Source: Erythrobacter sp. YJ-T3-07
Lineage (GTDB): Bacteria; Pseudomonadota; Alphaproteobacteria; Sphingomonadales; Sphingomonadaceae
Direction: 5' to 3'
Length of the DNA: 64,000 nucleotides
Assembly: GCF_015999305.1 (NCBI RefSeq)
Contig: NZ_JAEAGP010000001.1
Location: 3,010,278-3,074,277 of the forward strand
Part shown: positions 51,442 through 62,500 of the stretch, one piece after another
Layout of the letters: every line of letters begins with the position of its first letter
How positions within the stretch are numbered: the first letter of the stretch is position 1
Position numbers and translations under genes: made by a program
The notes under the pieces: generated by a model
The model's input: only the letters and a program-made list of their open reading frames with translations
Database searches by the model: none
What the model was told of the DNA's origin: nothing

Positions 51442-53709
51442 TCATCCGAGATGTTCGAGGACTGCCCGCAAGATACTGGCCGTTCCCTTGCCCGGCGCCC
51501 AGATCGGCTCCTTGCCCGCCAGCGCATCCTTTACGCAGTAGAAGGCCTGATGACTGCTGCTCTTCCAGGCGAAGACGAACAGGTCGGCCGCTTTCGCGAG
51601 GCTGGTGAGTTGCGCCGTCGCGACAAGGTCGGAGTTCACAACGACCCTGCAACCCGGGAACAGGTTCTCCAGAGCTGACTTGGCCCGGCTGCCGGCTGCC
51701 TCCGCCAGCGTGTAAATGCCGATCGTCTTGCCGGCGAGGCTCGGGAGGAATGCCGCGGCGGCCTCGTCCGTTGCCGCCTCGCGCTTCAGCGCAGTGACCG
51801 CCTCCGGCCCGACACCGTAATCCTTCGCCAGCGCCTCGATCGGGAGCAGGTCCGCCGGAGCCAGCCGATGAGCGAAGCCGGCCGCTTGCCCGAGCACCTG
51901 AAGAAAAAGCCTCAGGCGAGCGTCGCGCGCATCCTCTGAGGGGCATGGCAGGATCGCCAGCGCTTCGCTTACGTCTAGGCTCCACGGGAGATAGGCATAG
52001 GACCCGATGCGCTTCTGCACATCTTCAAGGTCGCCCATCAGCGACACGTAATCGTCGGGCGACAGTCCCTGCTCGATCAGCAAGCTCGTCAGTTGAGCAA
52101 GCAGGTCGAGATCGGCCCGGGAGAGCGTCTCGTCCATCGCGATCAGCAGGAACAGCAACGACGCAACGGGCCGTGCGGCCGGCGATGACGGCACATCATC
52201 GGGAAAGAAGCCGGCATAGATTTGCGGAACGGCGGCCCGGGCGACCACACCGGCGTCATCATTCAAGCCGCCGACCATGTCGGCGAACTGTTGCGCCAGG
52301 TGGCTGCTCTGCCTGATCTCCGAAGCGTCCCAATTGGTCGCGGCCGACTCCACGTCCCGCTCCGCACCGGCGAGGTCATGACCGCCCTGCAAATGTTCGG
52401 CCCAGCGCATCCACGGGTTTGCGCCGCTGGGGCCTGCTAGGTCGGGGGAAGGAGACGCGTCTGCGGCGGGCGCCTGTTTGAGGCTCTCGAGCTTCGCAAC
52501 GACGGCCGGGGCCAAGCTTTCGCCGAGTTCGTCGCCGGCTTGGTCAACGACCTCGAGCAGGCGGTCGCGCGCCTCATCGGTCCCGATCGTGCCGACGCAG
52601 GAGACAAGCCTGCTGATCGTCTTTCTGTTGGCCGGGAGCCGCAGGTAAAATTCGAACGCGCGATCGAAATGGCCATCGTCGAATGCTTCGTCGGCTTGAT
52701 CGAGCGTCGTAGCTGACGTGGGAACGGGTTGCAGAGCGGGCGCGAACTCGAACAGCGAAGTATCGGTCCCGGTCGGCAATAGGGCGAGCAATGCATCGAT
52801 GATCGCGGCGTCAGGGCTGGGCTGGAGCTGCTCATACAGCGCGAATGCCTTGACGACCCGCGGCGCACGAATGCCCCGGCGCGACCCGAATAGCTTGTGA
52901 TAGGGGGTCGCAACATGCCGCGCGAACGCGTCACGCATTGCGGCACCATCGCCTGCGGTCTCGGCTTCCTCGATATATGTCCGGTACAGCGCCTCGATCA
53001 GATCGGCGAGGATCTGGGGCGGCAGCGCGAGATCGGACAAGGTCTTGATGAGCCAATGATCGCGCGCGATCTGCGGCCACAGTCCAAGCCCGGCGCTCAG
53101 CCGCACCTCGAGATAGCGCAGATTCTCCTCGTTGAGGCGCCCGGTCTGCTTGAACTCGGCGATCATCGCCTCTGCCTGGGTTTCGTCGCCAGCAAGCAGC
53201 GCCCGTTCGAAGTCGCCACGGATCGCTCCGACCGGGCGGACCCGCGTCCGCGTCGCGACCGGCCTGCGCTCCAGAACCCCCGCAAACTCGCTAAGCCGTG
53301 CCGAAATCATCTGCATTGCGGCGGCGTCGGCACCGGTGAATCGGTAGACGGTGCCCCCGAAGCGGTCCCGCAGCGCTGTCGCCATCGGATCGTTCGAATC
53401 CTCGGGCACACGCTCGAACCGGCTGAGCCAGGTCGGGCCAAGCCAGGCGTTGATCTCGTCACCTAGCTCATAGCCCCCCGACGCGCCTTGCGTGGTCGCG
53501 TACCAGCCCGTGACCGCCCCGTCACGCATGAAGGGCAGGATGAGCGGCGCGGCCGCACGCGAGCCAAGAAGGCTGAGCCACTGTCGGACCTGGTCGGCCT
53601 CGCGCGGCAGCGCCGAGCCGTCGAGAAGCGCTTCCCAGCTCAACTCGTTGGGGCTCGCGAAGAAACGCCCCAGCCACGCCTGTTCCTGCGGAGGCAGATG
53701 CTCGATCAT
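51442..53709 (-). CDS. dpdD: DpdD-like protein of a 7-deazaguanine DNA modification/restriction system
   Basis: 755 residues, without a recognised catalytic motif. It is helical and repeat-like in the middle (GDETQAEAMIAEFKQTGRLN, ATTLDQADEAFDDGHFDRAF), with an extended C-terminal domain ending LFVFAWKSSSHQAFYCVKDA and GKGTASILRAVLEHLG. The label rests on size, on coupling to dpdK (ATGA overlap at 53706) and on its place in the dpd operon. Dpd restriction genes are known to be required to block unmodified DNA, but the biochemistry of DpdD is not established. Confidence 0.65.
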   Translation of the reverse strand: MIEHLPPQEQAWLGRFFASPNELSWEALLDGSALPREADQVRQWLSLLGSRAAAPLILPFMRDGAVTGWYATTQGASGGYELGDEINAWLGPTWLSRFERVPEDSNDPMATALRDRFGGTVYRFTGADAAAMQMISARLSEFAGVLERRPVATRTRVRPVGAIRGDFERALLAGDETQAEAMIAEFKQTGRLNEENLRYLEVRLSAGLGLWPQIARDHWLIKTLSDLALPPQILADLIEALYRTYIEEAETAGDGAAMRDAFARHVATPYHKLFGSRRGIRAPRVVKAFALYEQLQPSPDAAIIDALLALLPTGTDTSLFEFAPALQPVPTSATTLDQADEAFDDGHFDRAFEFYLRLPANRKTISRLVSCVGTIGTDEARDRLLEVVDQAGDELGESLAPAVVAKLESLKQAPAADASPSPDLAGPSGANPWMRWAEHLQGGHDLAGAERDVESAATNWDASEIRQSSHLAQQFADMVGGLNDDAGVVARAAVPQIYAGFFPDDVPSSPAARPVASLLFLLIAMDETLSRADLDLLAQLTSLLIEQGLSPDDYVSLMGDLEDVQKRIGSYAYLPWSLDVSEALAILPCPSEDARDARLRLFLQVLGQAAGFAHRLAPADLLPIEALAKDYGVGPEAVTALKREAATDEAAAAFLPSLAGKTIGIYTLAEAAGSRAKSALENLFPGCRVVVNSDLVATAQLTSLAKAADLFVFAWKSSSHQAFYCVKDALAGKEPIWAPGKGTASILRAVLEHLG

Positions 53710-54245
53710 CTGCCGGCCCCGACATAGGATTCGAAGTTGATCCGCGCCTCGGCCAGCGTCTTGGGGGTCGTGTCGTAGACGACCATCTCGTCGTTGGGCT
53801 CGAGGCCGTTATAGGTGAGGTTCATCGAGCCCGTCAGCAGGCCACGCTTCAGCAACACGCCCTTGATGTGCAGGTGCTGCCGGCGGACGATACACAGTCT
53901 GTCGCCAAGCCCGCCTTCGTCAGCGGCCATGGTGAGCGCGTGGATCAGCGGATCATTGTGGCTATCGAGGCTGGTGGCGATGCCCAGCGCCGTCCCGCGC
54001 GCCATCACGTCGGTCATCACCTCGATCAGCCGAATCTCGCGATTGCCCCATTCGGGATTGATCGTGCCGAAACCGCCGGCGCGGTTGTCGAACAGGACGA
54101 TATTGCTGATCCACGGGCTGACCAGCCAGGCGCGTTGGCCGCCCGGCGCCAGCAGTTCGCCGAGGAACATCATCTGCAGCAGTTCGCGGATCAGATTCTG
54201 GCTGGTGACAGCGCTCTTGAAGATGCGTCGCGTCTCGAAGCTCAT
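53706..54245 (-). CDS. dpdK: DpdK-like phospholipase-D-fold protein
   Basis: 179-residue protein with one PLD-type active site: H-x-K at residues 126-128 (QHLHIKGVLLKRG), then TGSMNLTYNGLEPNDE. A single HKD per chain implies a dimer, as in PLD-type nucleases such as Nuc or BfiI. N-terminal part has SPWISNIVLFDNRAGGFG. ATG 54245 overlaps the dpdJ stop by four bases. It is the candidate nuclease of the restriction module. Confidence 0.82.
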   Translation of the reverse strand: MSFETRRIFKSAVTSQNLIRELLQMMFLGELLAPGGQRAWLVSPWISNIVLFDNRAGGFGTINPEWGNREIRLIEVMTDVMARGTALGIATSLDSHNDPLIHALTMAADEGGLGDRLCIVRRQHLHIKGVLLKRGLLTGSMNLTYNGLEPNDEMVVYDTTPKTLAEARINFESYVGAGR

Positions 54246-57200
54246 TGCAGCGCCTCCGCGACGTCGACATCGACATGGAAGACGTTCTCGACGCGGCGGA
54301 CGGCCTGGACCCGCGCGAACACCGAGAGATAGACCGTCTGGACCGGATTGGTGGCGAGGAAGCTCAAGGCATCGGCAAGCAAGGCCGCCGCCGCCATCGG
54401 ACAGACCAGGGTCGCGGCGCCGACGTCGGCGAGCCGATCGAGGCACTGGTCCTGCCATCCCTCGACCTCGAGATCGATAAGGCTCGCATCCTCGGCAAGA
54501 TAGGATTGCAGCAGCAACGGGTCAGGCGCCGGCAGCTCGGCGAACGGCGAATAGATGCGCAGGCCCGATTTCCGAATATGCGGCCCCCGCGGCCAAAGCA
54601 GCCCATAGATCACCCCAAACCGCCACTGGTCCGGGTTGACGGTGGGGGCGTCGATGCCGGCGAGACCGAGCGCGGCGTCGATATCGTCGGACCGTGCCAG
54701 CCGATAGGCGAGCACGCGGGCCTCAAGTTCGACGCCCAGCCGCGCTTCCTCGGCATTCCACAAGCGCACGGCATCGAGGAAGAAGGCATCGCTGTCACCG
54801 CTCGAGCCAAGGCGCAGGATGCGATTGGCGAGCGCCACGAGGAAGGCATGGAACGTGACGAACCCCTCCTCCGCCAGGACATGGCGAAGCGCGGTGAACG
54901 CCGCATGGCTCTCCTCCGCGCCCGAGGCGTGCCGGAAGCCCCGCGTGGCGGCCGGCAGCGGATCTTCGCGGTCTCCTTCTACCACGGTGGCGAGGAAGCG
55001 GCTCAGCTGGAAGTCACTCAGCGAAAAATCATTGTCGCGCAGCGCCGCCGTCATCAGGCTGAAGAAGCGCCGCGGATCCTCGACATATTGACGCTGTGCT
55101 TCCTCGATCTGGCCGTTGCCGCCCGGCGTAATCTCGCTGATCCAGATCTCGCCACTGGCGATGCCGGCAAGCACATCGTCAGTCTCGCGCGGGCCGGCCG
55201 TGACGTCGAGCACCAGACTGTCGGCATCGATTTGCGGGCATAGGCTCGTGATCGCGCTCAGCGCAGCCGCACCGACTGTCGAGGCATAGCGCTCGCGAAG
55301 CCACGGCTCCCATACGGCGTCGATAGGCGTCCACAGGATCGCGGCGAGGCCGAACAGGCTGTCGACGACCTGCCGGTCAGCGAGGAATTCCGCCAAATCC
55401 TGCCGCAACTTGTCCTGTTGATTGCCCTGCGCATTGGCATCGTCGACGATCGCCGACTGGAACATGATGTTGAGCGTCCGGTCGAGATTGAGTTCCGCGC
55501 TGCCGTCGGCAAGCCGCGTCGCCGCCTCGCGCAAAGTGATGCCACGCGCCATGGCCTCGTTACTGAGCGCCGCCAGCATTAGATGCGCCAACCAGTCGCG
55601 CGCGAACGGATTATCGACCGTCTGCAGAAACGGCCCATGGACCGCTTGATGATGAAAACGGGCGGTGCGCATGGCGCGGTAGCGCGGGTCTGCCTCATCC
55701 CCGAGGTTGGCCCACAAGGCGTCCGGAAAGCGCAGGCGAATGCACATCGCATCGACCGCGAGACTGAACCCGAGCGCCGCCGCCTCGCCCCCGACTTCGA
55801 AAATGAGCTCCTTAGTCAGCGAACCGCCGTCGCGGAAGCGAATACCGGCGTCGCTGCCAAGCGCCATCCGGCGCACCTCGATCGGGCTCAGCCCTTCATG
55901 GCTGTAGAAGCGCACATCCTCGATCAAAGGCGTCCAAGGGCTGCCGCGGGGCGGGTCGAGCACCAGGCCCGGCGCGCGCGCGACCAACTGGCTTTGCCAG
56001 CGAAGCCTGGCGTTCGACGTATCGACCACCGTTCCCGGAGGCGGCTGGACTTCCAGGACGCGCGGGCGATAGACAGGGACCTGGCGGACCGAGCCCGCGA
56101 GCGAGATCTGCCACTGCCCAATCCGGTCCAGGCGCGCGAACGGCTCCAGCGGCACCATCTGTACGCGGTTCTGGTCGAGCGCCGGACACAGCCAGTGGCG
56201 CTCGAACGCATGGCTGATGCCGTAGCGCCGCGACACGCGACCCGGCGCGAACTCACGAAGGGCTTGGGCGATCGGCATCGCCACCTCATCGGGCGTCGCG
56301 CTGCCCGGCTGGGGCAGCACGATGTTGACTTCGGGCAGGTTGAGATCGCTGAACAGATTGGCCGGCGCGAACTCGGGTAAGGGCGAATTGAACACCTGAT
56401 AATCGTGGCCAGCTTGCCCCCAGGCGCGCCAATTGCTCTCTAGCCGGCGAAGGGCCGTCGGCAGGACCTGGGTCATCAGCGGCCGGGGATGATCCCAAAG
56501 CAGGGGCGCGATCACGCCTTCGTCTACCTTCAGGGCCGATGCGAGATAGGCGGCGTAGCGATCCAACTCCGCCGGAATGGTCAGGATGCGACGGATCCGG
56601 CCTGCCAGCGCCGTCTGCCGCGCGCGCTGATAGCTGCTGTCGGTACTAGTCGAGAGGTCGAGCCAGACGCTGCCCTGCCGCGATGAGCCGAGCGCCTGGC
56701 TCAAATAGTCCAACGTCGCATAGACGGCCTGTATCCGCATGACGTAGCGGTTGCCGACGGGCAGCGTGCGCAGTGGCAGTTCTGGGTCGAACAGCAGATC
56801 ATAGCCCTGATAGGCGAGCCGATCGCGGCCATAATCCGACAGGACGGCGACGGTCCACGGACGCATCTTGCGCGACCGTCCCGCACGGCCCTTGCGCTGG
56901 AGGAACTGCGCCACGTCGCGCGGCGCTTTGTGCTGGATGACCGCGCCAACCCGCGGATCGTTGAAGCCGACCTCGAGCGATGCGGTCGCAACGATGATGT
57001 CGAGATTATTGCCGACGCCCGGATCCATCGACATCACCCGCCCGACAGACTTGCGGTCATGGGGCTGCAGGCTGTGGCCGATCTCGACCACCGCTTCCCA
57101 GTCCTGGCCATGGAGCTTTCGCTGCTCGACGGGTAGCGGCCGGCGCAGCGAGGCAAGGCCACCATCGGGGCGACTTGCGAGGTCGGGCGTGCCGCTGCTC

Positions 57201-58798
57201 CTGCGCCCCTCGGCGTCGAGCATCGCGAAATACATGCGGTTGGTGACGTCGATATCGTCGGTGAACAGGAACACGCGCTCACCAATAATCCCGCGACTCT
57301 TGCGCTCATCGGGCGCATCGAGCAGCCGTGACAATAGCATGCCTGTCTGGATCGTCGTCGACAGCAAGGCCGTGCGCGACACCGGATCGCCGCGCAACGC
57401 GAGGAGATATTCCGCGCCTTCCGCAATCATGTCGCTGTTGGCCGGCGTGACCTCGACCGACGCCTGTTCGTACAAGCCGGTCAGCTGCGCGAAAAAGCGC
57501 GCGCCGTCCTTCAACGTCGCCGACAAGCCGACGAAGCTCACGTGCCGGCGAAGCAGGCGCCGCCAGCGCCGCAGAAGGAACGCGACCTGCGCGCCCGAAC
57601 TGCCGGCATAGGTATGGACCTCGTCGAGCAGCATCATCTCGACCGGGCGCTGCGCGCGTTCGCCAATGCCGAACAGATGCCGGAACCGGTCGTCGCCCAT
57701 GCGTTGATTGAGCATCTCGGTCGTGGTGAACAGGATGTCCGGCGCCTCGGTCTGCAAGCGCTGGCGTGTCAGAATGATCTCGTCGCTCTCGATGGTGCCT
57801 GCGCACTCGAGGCATTCGAGCCGTTCGCAGTTGGCGCGTCGGTCCTCATCGCGCCACGCCATATCGCCGTCGCAATCGGGCGACGGACAGCGCAAATATT
57901 CGCAGATGAGGCCGTCCGACGTCTTGCGCCAGCCGCTGCGCGCTTCATGCGCCTTCTCGGCCGAACGCGGCGTTGGCCCGAAGAACGTACCAATCAGGAT
58001 CTTCCGCCGACCGCGCGCCGCCAACGTGGCATCGATACGGCGGGCCTGGCCGAAGACCTCAGCAAACTGGTCCTTGAGCAGTTCGTTGCGCGGATAGAGC
58101 GCAAGTACTTTCACCCAGCGATCGCCGACCGCGTCGCGCTGGATATGGGACGCGACACGCGACAGCGCCGGCAGATAGAAAGCGAGTGTCTTGCCGCTGC
58201 CCGTGCCAGCGCTGACCAGCGTGGCGATTGATTGCGATCCCTCGAACCCGCCGAGGATACGGGCGGCGGCATCGACCTGGAAACCGGCAAGCGCGAATGC
58301 GGGGCCATAGCTTTCAACCAGCGCGGACAAGGCCGTACGTGCCGACTGATCGGCGGTGGCAGCCGCGATTCGCGCCAGCGCGGCGGCAGCGTCGATGTCA
58401 CGCCGCGGATAACGGCGGCGGCGCCAGATGAACCGAAAGTCGGCTACGAGCGTCGGCGCGGTCTGCCAGCCGATCGGCCCGCGATGCTGCGGAAAGAGCT
58501 GACGAAGCCGGAACAGCAGCCGCACGCCTTCGGCCATGCGCGAGCGGTAGCGCGTGCCAGGCTCTTCGCCGATATCGAACAGCAATGCCCGGTCGATCAG
58601 CGCGGCGATCACTTCGCCGGCATCGTGGAAACTGACTCCGATGCCGATGGCTGCATCGTCGAGCAGCGCGTCGATGATGCCATGCAACTCGCCCGCCGAG
58701 ACGTGGCCGTCGACCAGTCCCCAGGTCAGCAGCCGGGCCTCGCGCTGCTCGATCTGGTCGAGCGCGGCGAGCAGCAAGGCTTCATCGGCCTCCATCAA
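54242..58798 (-). CDS. dpdJ: DpdJ-like large DEAD/DEAH helicase
   Basis: 1518 residues. Superfamily 2 motifs are Walker A (SAGTGSGKT, about 196-204), DEVH (392-395), and late motifs IIVATASLEVGFNDPR and QFLQRKGRAGR. Six Cys at about 299, 304, 309, 324, 329 and 332, between Walker A and DEVH, look like a zinc- or iron-sulfur-binding insert. The C-terminal ~800 residues have no recognised domain. ATGA overlap with dpdI at its start (58795-58798) and with dpdK at its end. Expected to translocate on DNA for restriction. Confidence 0.85.
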   Translation of the reverse strand: MMEADEALLLAALDQIEQREARLLTWGLVDGHVSAGELHGIIDALLDDAAIGIGVSFHDAGEVIAALIDRALLFDIGEEPGTRYRSRMAEGVRLLFRLRQLFPQHRGPIGWQTAPTLVADFRFIWRRRRYPRRDIDAAAALARIAAATADQSARTALSALVESYGPAFALAGFQVDAAARILGGFEGSQSIATLVSAGTGSGKTLAFYLPALSRVASHIQRDAVGDRWVKVLALYPRNELLKDQFAEVFGQARRIDATLAARGRRKILIGTFFGPTPRSAEKAHEARSGWRKTSDGLICEYLRCPSPDCDGDMAWRDEDRRANCERLECLECAGTIESDEIILTRQRLQTEAPDILFTTTEMLNQRMGDDRFRHLFGIGERAQRPVEMMLLDEVHTYAGSSGAQVAFLLRRWRRLLRRHVSFVGLSATLKDGARFFAQLTGLYEQASVEVTPANSDMIAEGAEYLLALRGDPVSRTALLSTTIQTGMLLSRLLDAPDERKSRGIIGERVFLFTDDIDVTNRMYFAMLDAEGRRSSGTPDLASRPDGGLASLRRPLPVEQRKLHGQDWEAVVEIGHSLQPHDRKSVGRVMSMDPGVGNNLDIIVATASLEVGFNDPRVGAVIQHKAPRDVAQFLQRKGRAGRSRKMRPWTVAVLSDYGRDRLAYQGYDLLFDPELPLRTLPVGNRYVMRIQAVYATLDYLSQALGSSRQGSVWLDLSTSTDSSYQRARQTALAGRIRRILTIPAELDRYAAYLASALKVDEGVIAPLLWDHPRPLMTQVLPTALRRLESNWRAWGQAGHDYQVFNSPLPEFAPANLFSDLNLPEVNIVLPQPGSATPDEVAMPIAQALREFAPGRVSRRYGISHAFERHWLCPALDQNRVQMVPLEPFARLDRIGQWQISLAGSVRQVPVYRPRVLEVQPPPGTVVDTSNARLRWQSQLVARAPGLVLDPPRGSPWTPLIEDVRFYSHEGLSPIEVRRMALGSDAGIRFRDGGSLTKELIFEVGGEAAALGFSLAVDAMCIRLRFPDALWANLGDEADPRYRAMRTARFHHQAVHGPFLQTVDNPFARDWLAHLMLAALSNEAMARGITLREAATRLADGSAELNLDRTLNIMFQSAIVDDANAQGNQQDKLRQDLAEFLADRQVVDSLFGLAAILWTPIDAVWEPWLRERYASTVGAAALSAITSLCPQIDADSLVLDVTAGPRETDDVLAGIASGEIWISEITPGGNGQIEEAQRQYVEDPRRFFSLMTAALRDNDFSLSDFQLSRFLATVVEGDREDPLPAATRGFRHASGAEESHAAFTALRHVLAEEGFVTFHAFLVALANRILRLGSSGDSDAFFLDAVRLWNAEEARLGVELEARVLAYRLARSDDIDAALGLAGIDAPTVNPDQWRFGVIYGLLWPRGPHIRKSGLRIYSPFAELPAPDPLLLQSYLAEDASLIDLEVEGWQDQCLDRLADVGAATLVCPMAAAALLADALSFLATNPVQTVYLSVFARVQAVRRVENVFHVDVDVAEALQ

Positions 58799-59511
58799 CG
58801 CGGAACAATACGATAGCTGGGAAAGGCGTCATTGTCCGTGAGCCACGTCTTGACCGTGTCGGTCAGCAGATCGAGCGTCGCGCCGCCACTCTGCACGGCT
58901 TCCAGGAAACGCTTCACCTCCGCGGGGACATTATAGTCGAAGGCCTTGGCGGTTTCGGTCAATTCCTCAGCAAGCGAGCGCACGCGTTCGATCGCGGCGC
59001 GATCTGCAGGCAGTCTGTCGAATTCCGCCCGAAAGGCCTGGTGAAGCTGCTCGTAACGTTTGAACGCCGTGTCATTGGTCGGGGTGAAGGCAATGCGCCC
59101 CTTGACGATCCCGGGCGCGTCGCCCGTGAACATCTCCTGGCGATAGGCCTTCCAGGTCTTGACCATCATGGTGCCGACATCGCTCGACGCGGCCTTGATA
59201 TCGCGGACCAGATTGGCCCAGCCGACACCTTTTTTGAGCGTCGCCGCCTTCTTCTCCGCCGCAAACTTCTCGAGAAGAGCGGCGGCGCGTTTGCGCGCGG
59301 CGTCGAGGCTCGCAGGTGCTGCCCCGGCGATCCCAGAGTCGACCAGCAGCGTGCGCTGGTCCAGCGCCCGACTGAACTCGGCCGCCGGCGCGGCAAGATC
59401 GGACCGTAGGTCCTCCAGCAGGCTCGCCTCTGCGACATTGGTGCCCATCTGGTCGAGCGTGACGAGCCGGTCGCGCAGCGCCTTAGCGCGCGCGGGAAGC
59501 GATGTGCTCAT
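58795..59511 (-). CDS. dpdI: DpdI-like protein
   Basis: 238 residues, helical and charged, with coiled-coil character in the first 110 residues (KALRDRLVTLDQMGTNVAEA; AARKRAAALLEKFAAEKKAA). No catalytic motif is visible. It lies between dpdJ and dpdH with ATGA overlaps on both sides, which fits dpdI in published dpd clusters. It may be a scaffold that joins helicase and ATPase; this is inference. Confidence 0.7.
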   Translation of the reverse strand: MSTSLPARAKALRDRLVTLDQMGTNVAEASLLEDLRSDLAAPAAEFSRALDQRTLLVDSGIAGAAPASLDAARKRAAALLEKFAAEKKAATLKKGVGWANLVRDIKAASSDVGTMMVKTWKAYRQEMFTGDAPGIVKGRIAFTPTNDTAFKRYEQLHQAFRAEFDRLPADRAAIERVRSLAEELTETAKAFDYNVPAEVKRFLEAVQSGGATLDLLTDTVKTWLTDNDAFPSYRIVPR

Positions 59512-62500
59512 GGCGTGGCCTCCTTGGTGGTCGCTTGCACGCCGCTGACCCCTTCGAGCAGTGCGACGATCTCTGCGGCAGCGACGCTCGGATCGGACTG
59601 ACCGCGAATCGCCTCCTGCTGTGCGACGCGCGGTTCGGCCAGCGATACGATCTCATTGGCGATATTCAGAAATGACATGGTGCGTTGGATCAATCCCAAG
59701 TCGATCGAGCCCAGCGCATTCAAGAGCTTCGGGATCTGCTCTCGATCGGCCTCGTCGACGATCGTGGCGGTCTTTTCTAACAGGTTGACGAAGCGGCTGG
59801 TCTGGAACTCCGTCAGCCGCGTCTCGAACTCGCTATGCTTGATCGACACACCAGCTGGCCAGCAATTGGTCTTCTGGAGGAGCGGGATGATCTCACGCAG
59901 GTCGGCGACGAACGCGTTCTTGTCGAGGCTGTCATCGACAAAGTCCGCGATTTCCTCGCGAAAGCTGCGAAGCTTGGCGATTACCGTCTGCAGCCGCGCC
60001 CATAACCGCGCCTCACTCATTGTCGGGATGAAGCTGCGCGCATCCTCCGGTAAACCTTCGAGCGGCGCACCCGTCGCCGGCTCGCTGGCAAGCGCGTCGA
60101 GCAGCCGGGGACTGTCGATCGCGAACGGCCTGTTGCCTGAGCCCTGGTAGCTTGCCGTTCGATCAAGCAGGAGCGCCTGCAGCGTGGTGCGCGTGTTGCG
60201 GCCGTTCACGGAGCCGAGCGCTTGCGCGCGCAACTGATCCCAACCTTCCTCGAAAACCTGCGTTTCCGTCTGCGGCGGCGGCGAGAACAGCCCGCGCAGC
60301 AGCGGCTCCGGAGCACCCGGGCGCACGGGCGGGGCAAGACCGATGATGCGCGACTGGTTGAGTAGCGCTCGCCCGATCACCGCCGTCTGTGCATTGGCTT
60401 CCGCCACCAGCATCGGCACCAATTGAGCGACGAGCCGATCGACGATGGCCGCGCTGGCGACATAGTCGAGGTCGGCCTCGGGATAATCCCAGCGATGACC
60501 GTTGAAACCGAAGCGCAGCGCGCCGAGGAAGCCTTCGCGCAGCGTCGCATCTTCGTCTTCGTGGCGGTCGCACACGACCAGGACGCGCCCTGCGACAGGA
60601 TTGTTGCGAGCACCCGCGATCGATAGCCAGGTGGCCTTGATCTCCTGATCGGGAATGCGAAGTGCTTGCCAGTTTATGGCGCCCTTCAGCATCGCTGCCA
60701 GTGCGGTGCGCAACTCGCGCGCGTCGGCCTGAACGAGTTCGGTCCCGGCCGCCCAGGCTTCGAGCTTCTTAGACCACGCAGCAACGCGCGGATCTTGCTC
60801 GACCTGCGGCGATGGCGGCGACACAGGCTGTTGCTCGCCATCCCCTGGCGGCGTTGGCGGGCTCGCGGGCCGCTCGTCCGGCACAAACTTAACATTGGCG
60901 AGGTCGGCCGGCGTTGGCAGCGAAAAGGTCGTGAAAACCGCCGGCGGAACATGCGCAAGTTGGCTCTGGTCAGCCGCGTTGCCGGCCCAGACCGCAAGCG
61001 CTGAATTGAGGCGGCGCTTTACCGCCTCAGGCTGACTCGCCTCGCGCACCAACCCGGCAAGATAGAGATTGGGCCGCAGGCCGTGGAAATCGGCGGGCGG
61101 AAAGGCGCCGCTGAGGAAGCTGCCGCGCATGAGCAGCGGCCGGCGCAGGATCTCGTTGATGACGCGGCGTGGATTAAACGCGAGCCTCCCGCCCTCGGAG
61201 AGATGACGCTGAACAAGCTCCTCGACCGCCAGACGGTTGAACGGAAACAAGGCGTGGCCCCGAGCCGAATAGCCGAACGCGTTCAATGCCTCGACTTCCC
61301 CGTCGGTCTGCTCCTCGTCCAGCCACGGCGGCAACCAGTCAGTTAGGCCTTCACCGGCACCACGCCGGTCGAAACGCTTGCGTAAGCCATCTTTGCCCCA
61401 GCGCGCAGCATTGAGATAGGAGCCGACCATTTCGACGACGGCAGTCTTGATCTCGTTATCACTCTGCTGTCGGTTGCCGATCACCCAGACGCGCTGCGCG
61501 CGGGTCAGAATCGTGTCGCGCGACGCCAGATAGCCATCGGTGAGGGCGAGCGCGGTCCGCATCGTCGCACGGACCTTTTTGCCGGCATAAGCCCCCTCCT
61601 GAACGCAGACTTTGAGCAGGACGTCCTGGATTCCCGAGAGCGCCGCGAAATCCTCGACCAGCAGGACGAGGTCCATATCGTCCTTCAGCAGGATCTCGCG
61701 GACGCCCAGGATGATCTCCTGCAAGGTGATCCCGCCTGTGCTCTGCTCGAGTTGAAAGACATTGCCGATTGCGGTGTCGACGATCCCATTGAGTAGATCG
61801 ACCGCGGCCTGCCGACGCCGCGCATCCGAGACCGCAAGCTGCGTCTGATAATAGGTCTTCACCGACAGCGCGGCATTATTGAGATCAATCGCGTCCGGGA
61901 GGATCAGGTCGTCGGCGAAGAACTGGGATTGCGTCTCATCGCCTTCCGCCCCCTCTTCGCGGCCCTGGAGCGCGCGTGCGACCACGCGGGCGAGCACCGT
62001 CTCATCGAAATGATCCTTAAGCGCTGCGTCGCCGAACAGCTTTGGCAGCGACTGCGCATGGCCGATTAGCGGGCGAAGGTCGGCCGCACGATCCTTGTGC
62101 TCGCGTGCTTCGACCTGCATCGCCTCGGCGCGGCTGGTCAGGGCATTCTCGATCTGGGCGCGGAACAGCACGACCGCCTTGCGCTTGTCGACCTCGGCGA
62201 CCGCTCGGGTGAGGTCGGCGCGTGACTTCTCGAAACGCGGATCGCCCGCCAAGGGCTCGAGGATGAGCTCGACTACCTTGCGGAGGCTCGCGCTCTTGGG
62301 AATGCGAATGATGTGGAGGCGCTCGTGCTTCGGCGACCGCTGCAGCTGTGCGTCAAGCCAGCGGATGATATGCGACTTGCCGATCCCTGAGGGTCCGGTG
62401 ATCGGAAAGAGTAGATATCCGCCCGGCACATCGTCGGAGAGGAACGCGTCGAGGAGTTGCTGCTCGGGAGCGGGCGTTTCGATGTTGGTGCCGGCATTAC

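Noticed and set aside
51209..51541. 110-codon plus-strand ORF overlapping dpdD
   Set aside because: More than a quarter of it is antisense to dpdD, and the remainder has no homology or good ribosome site.
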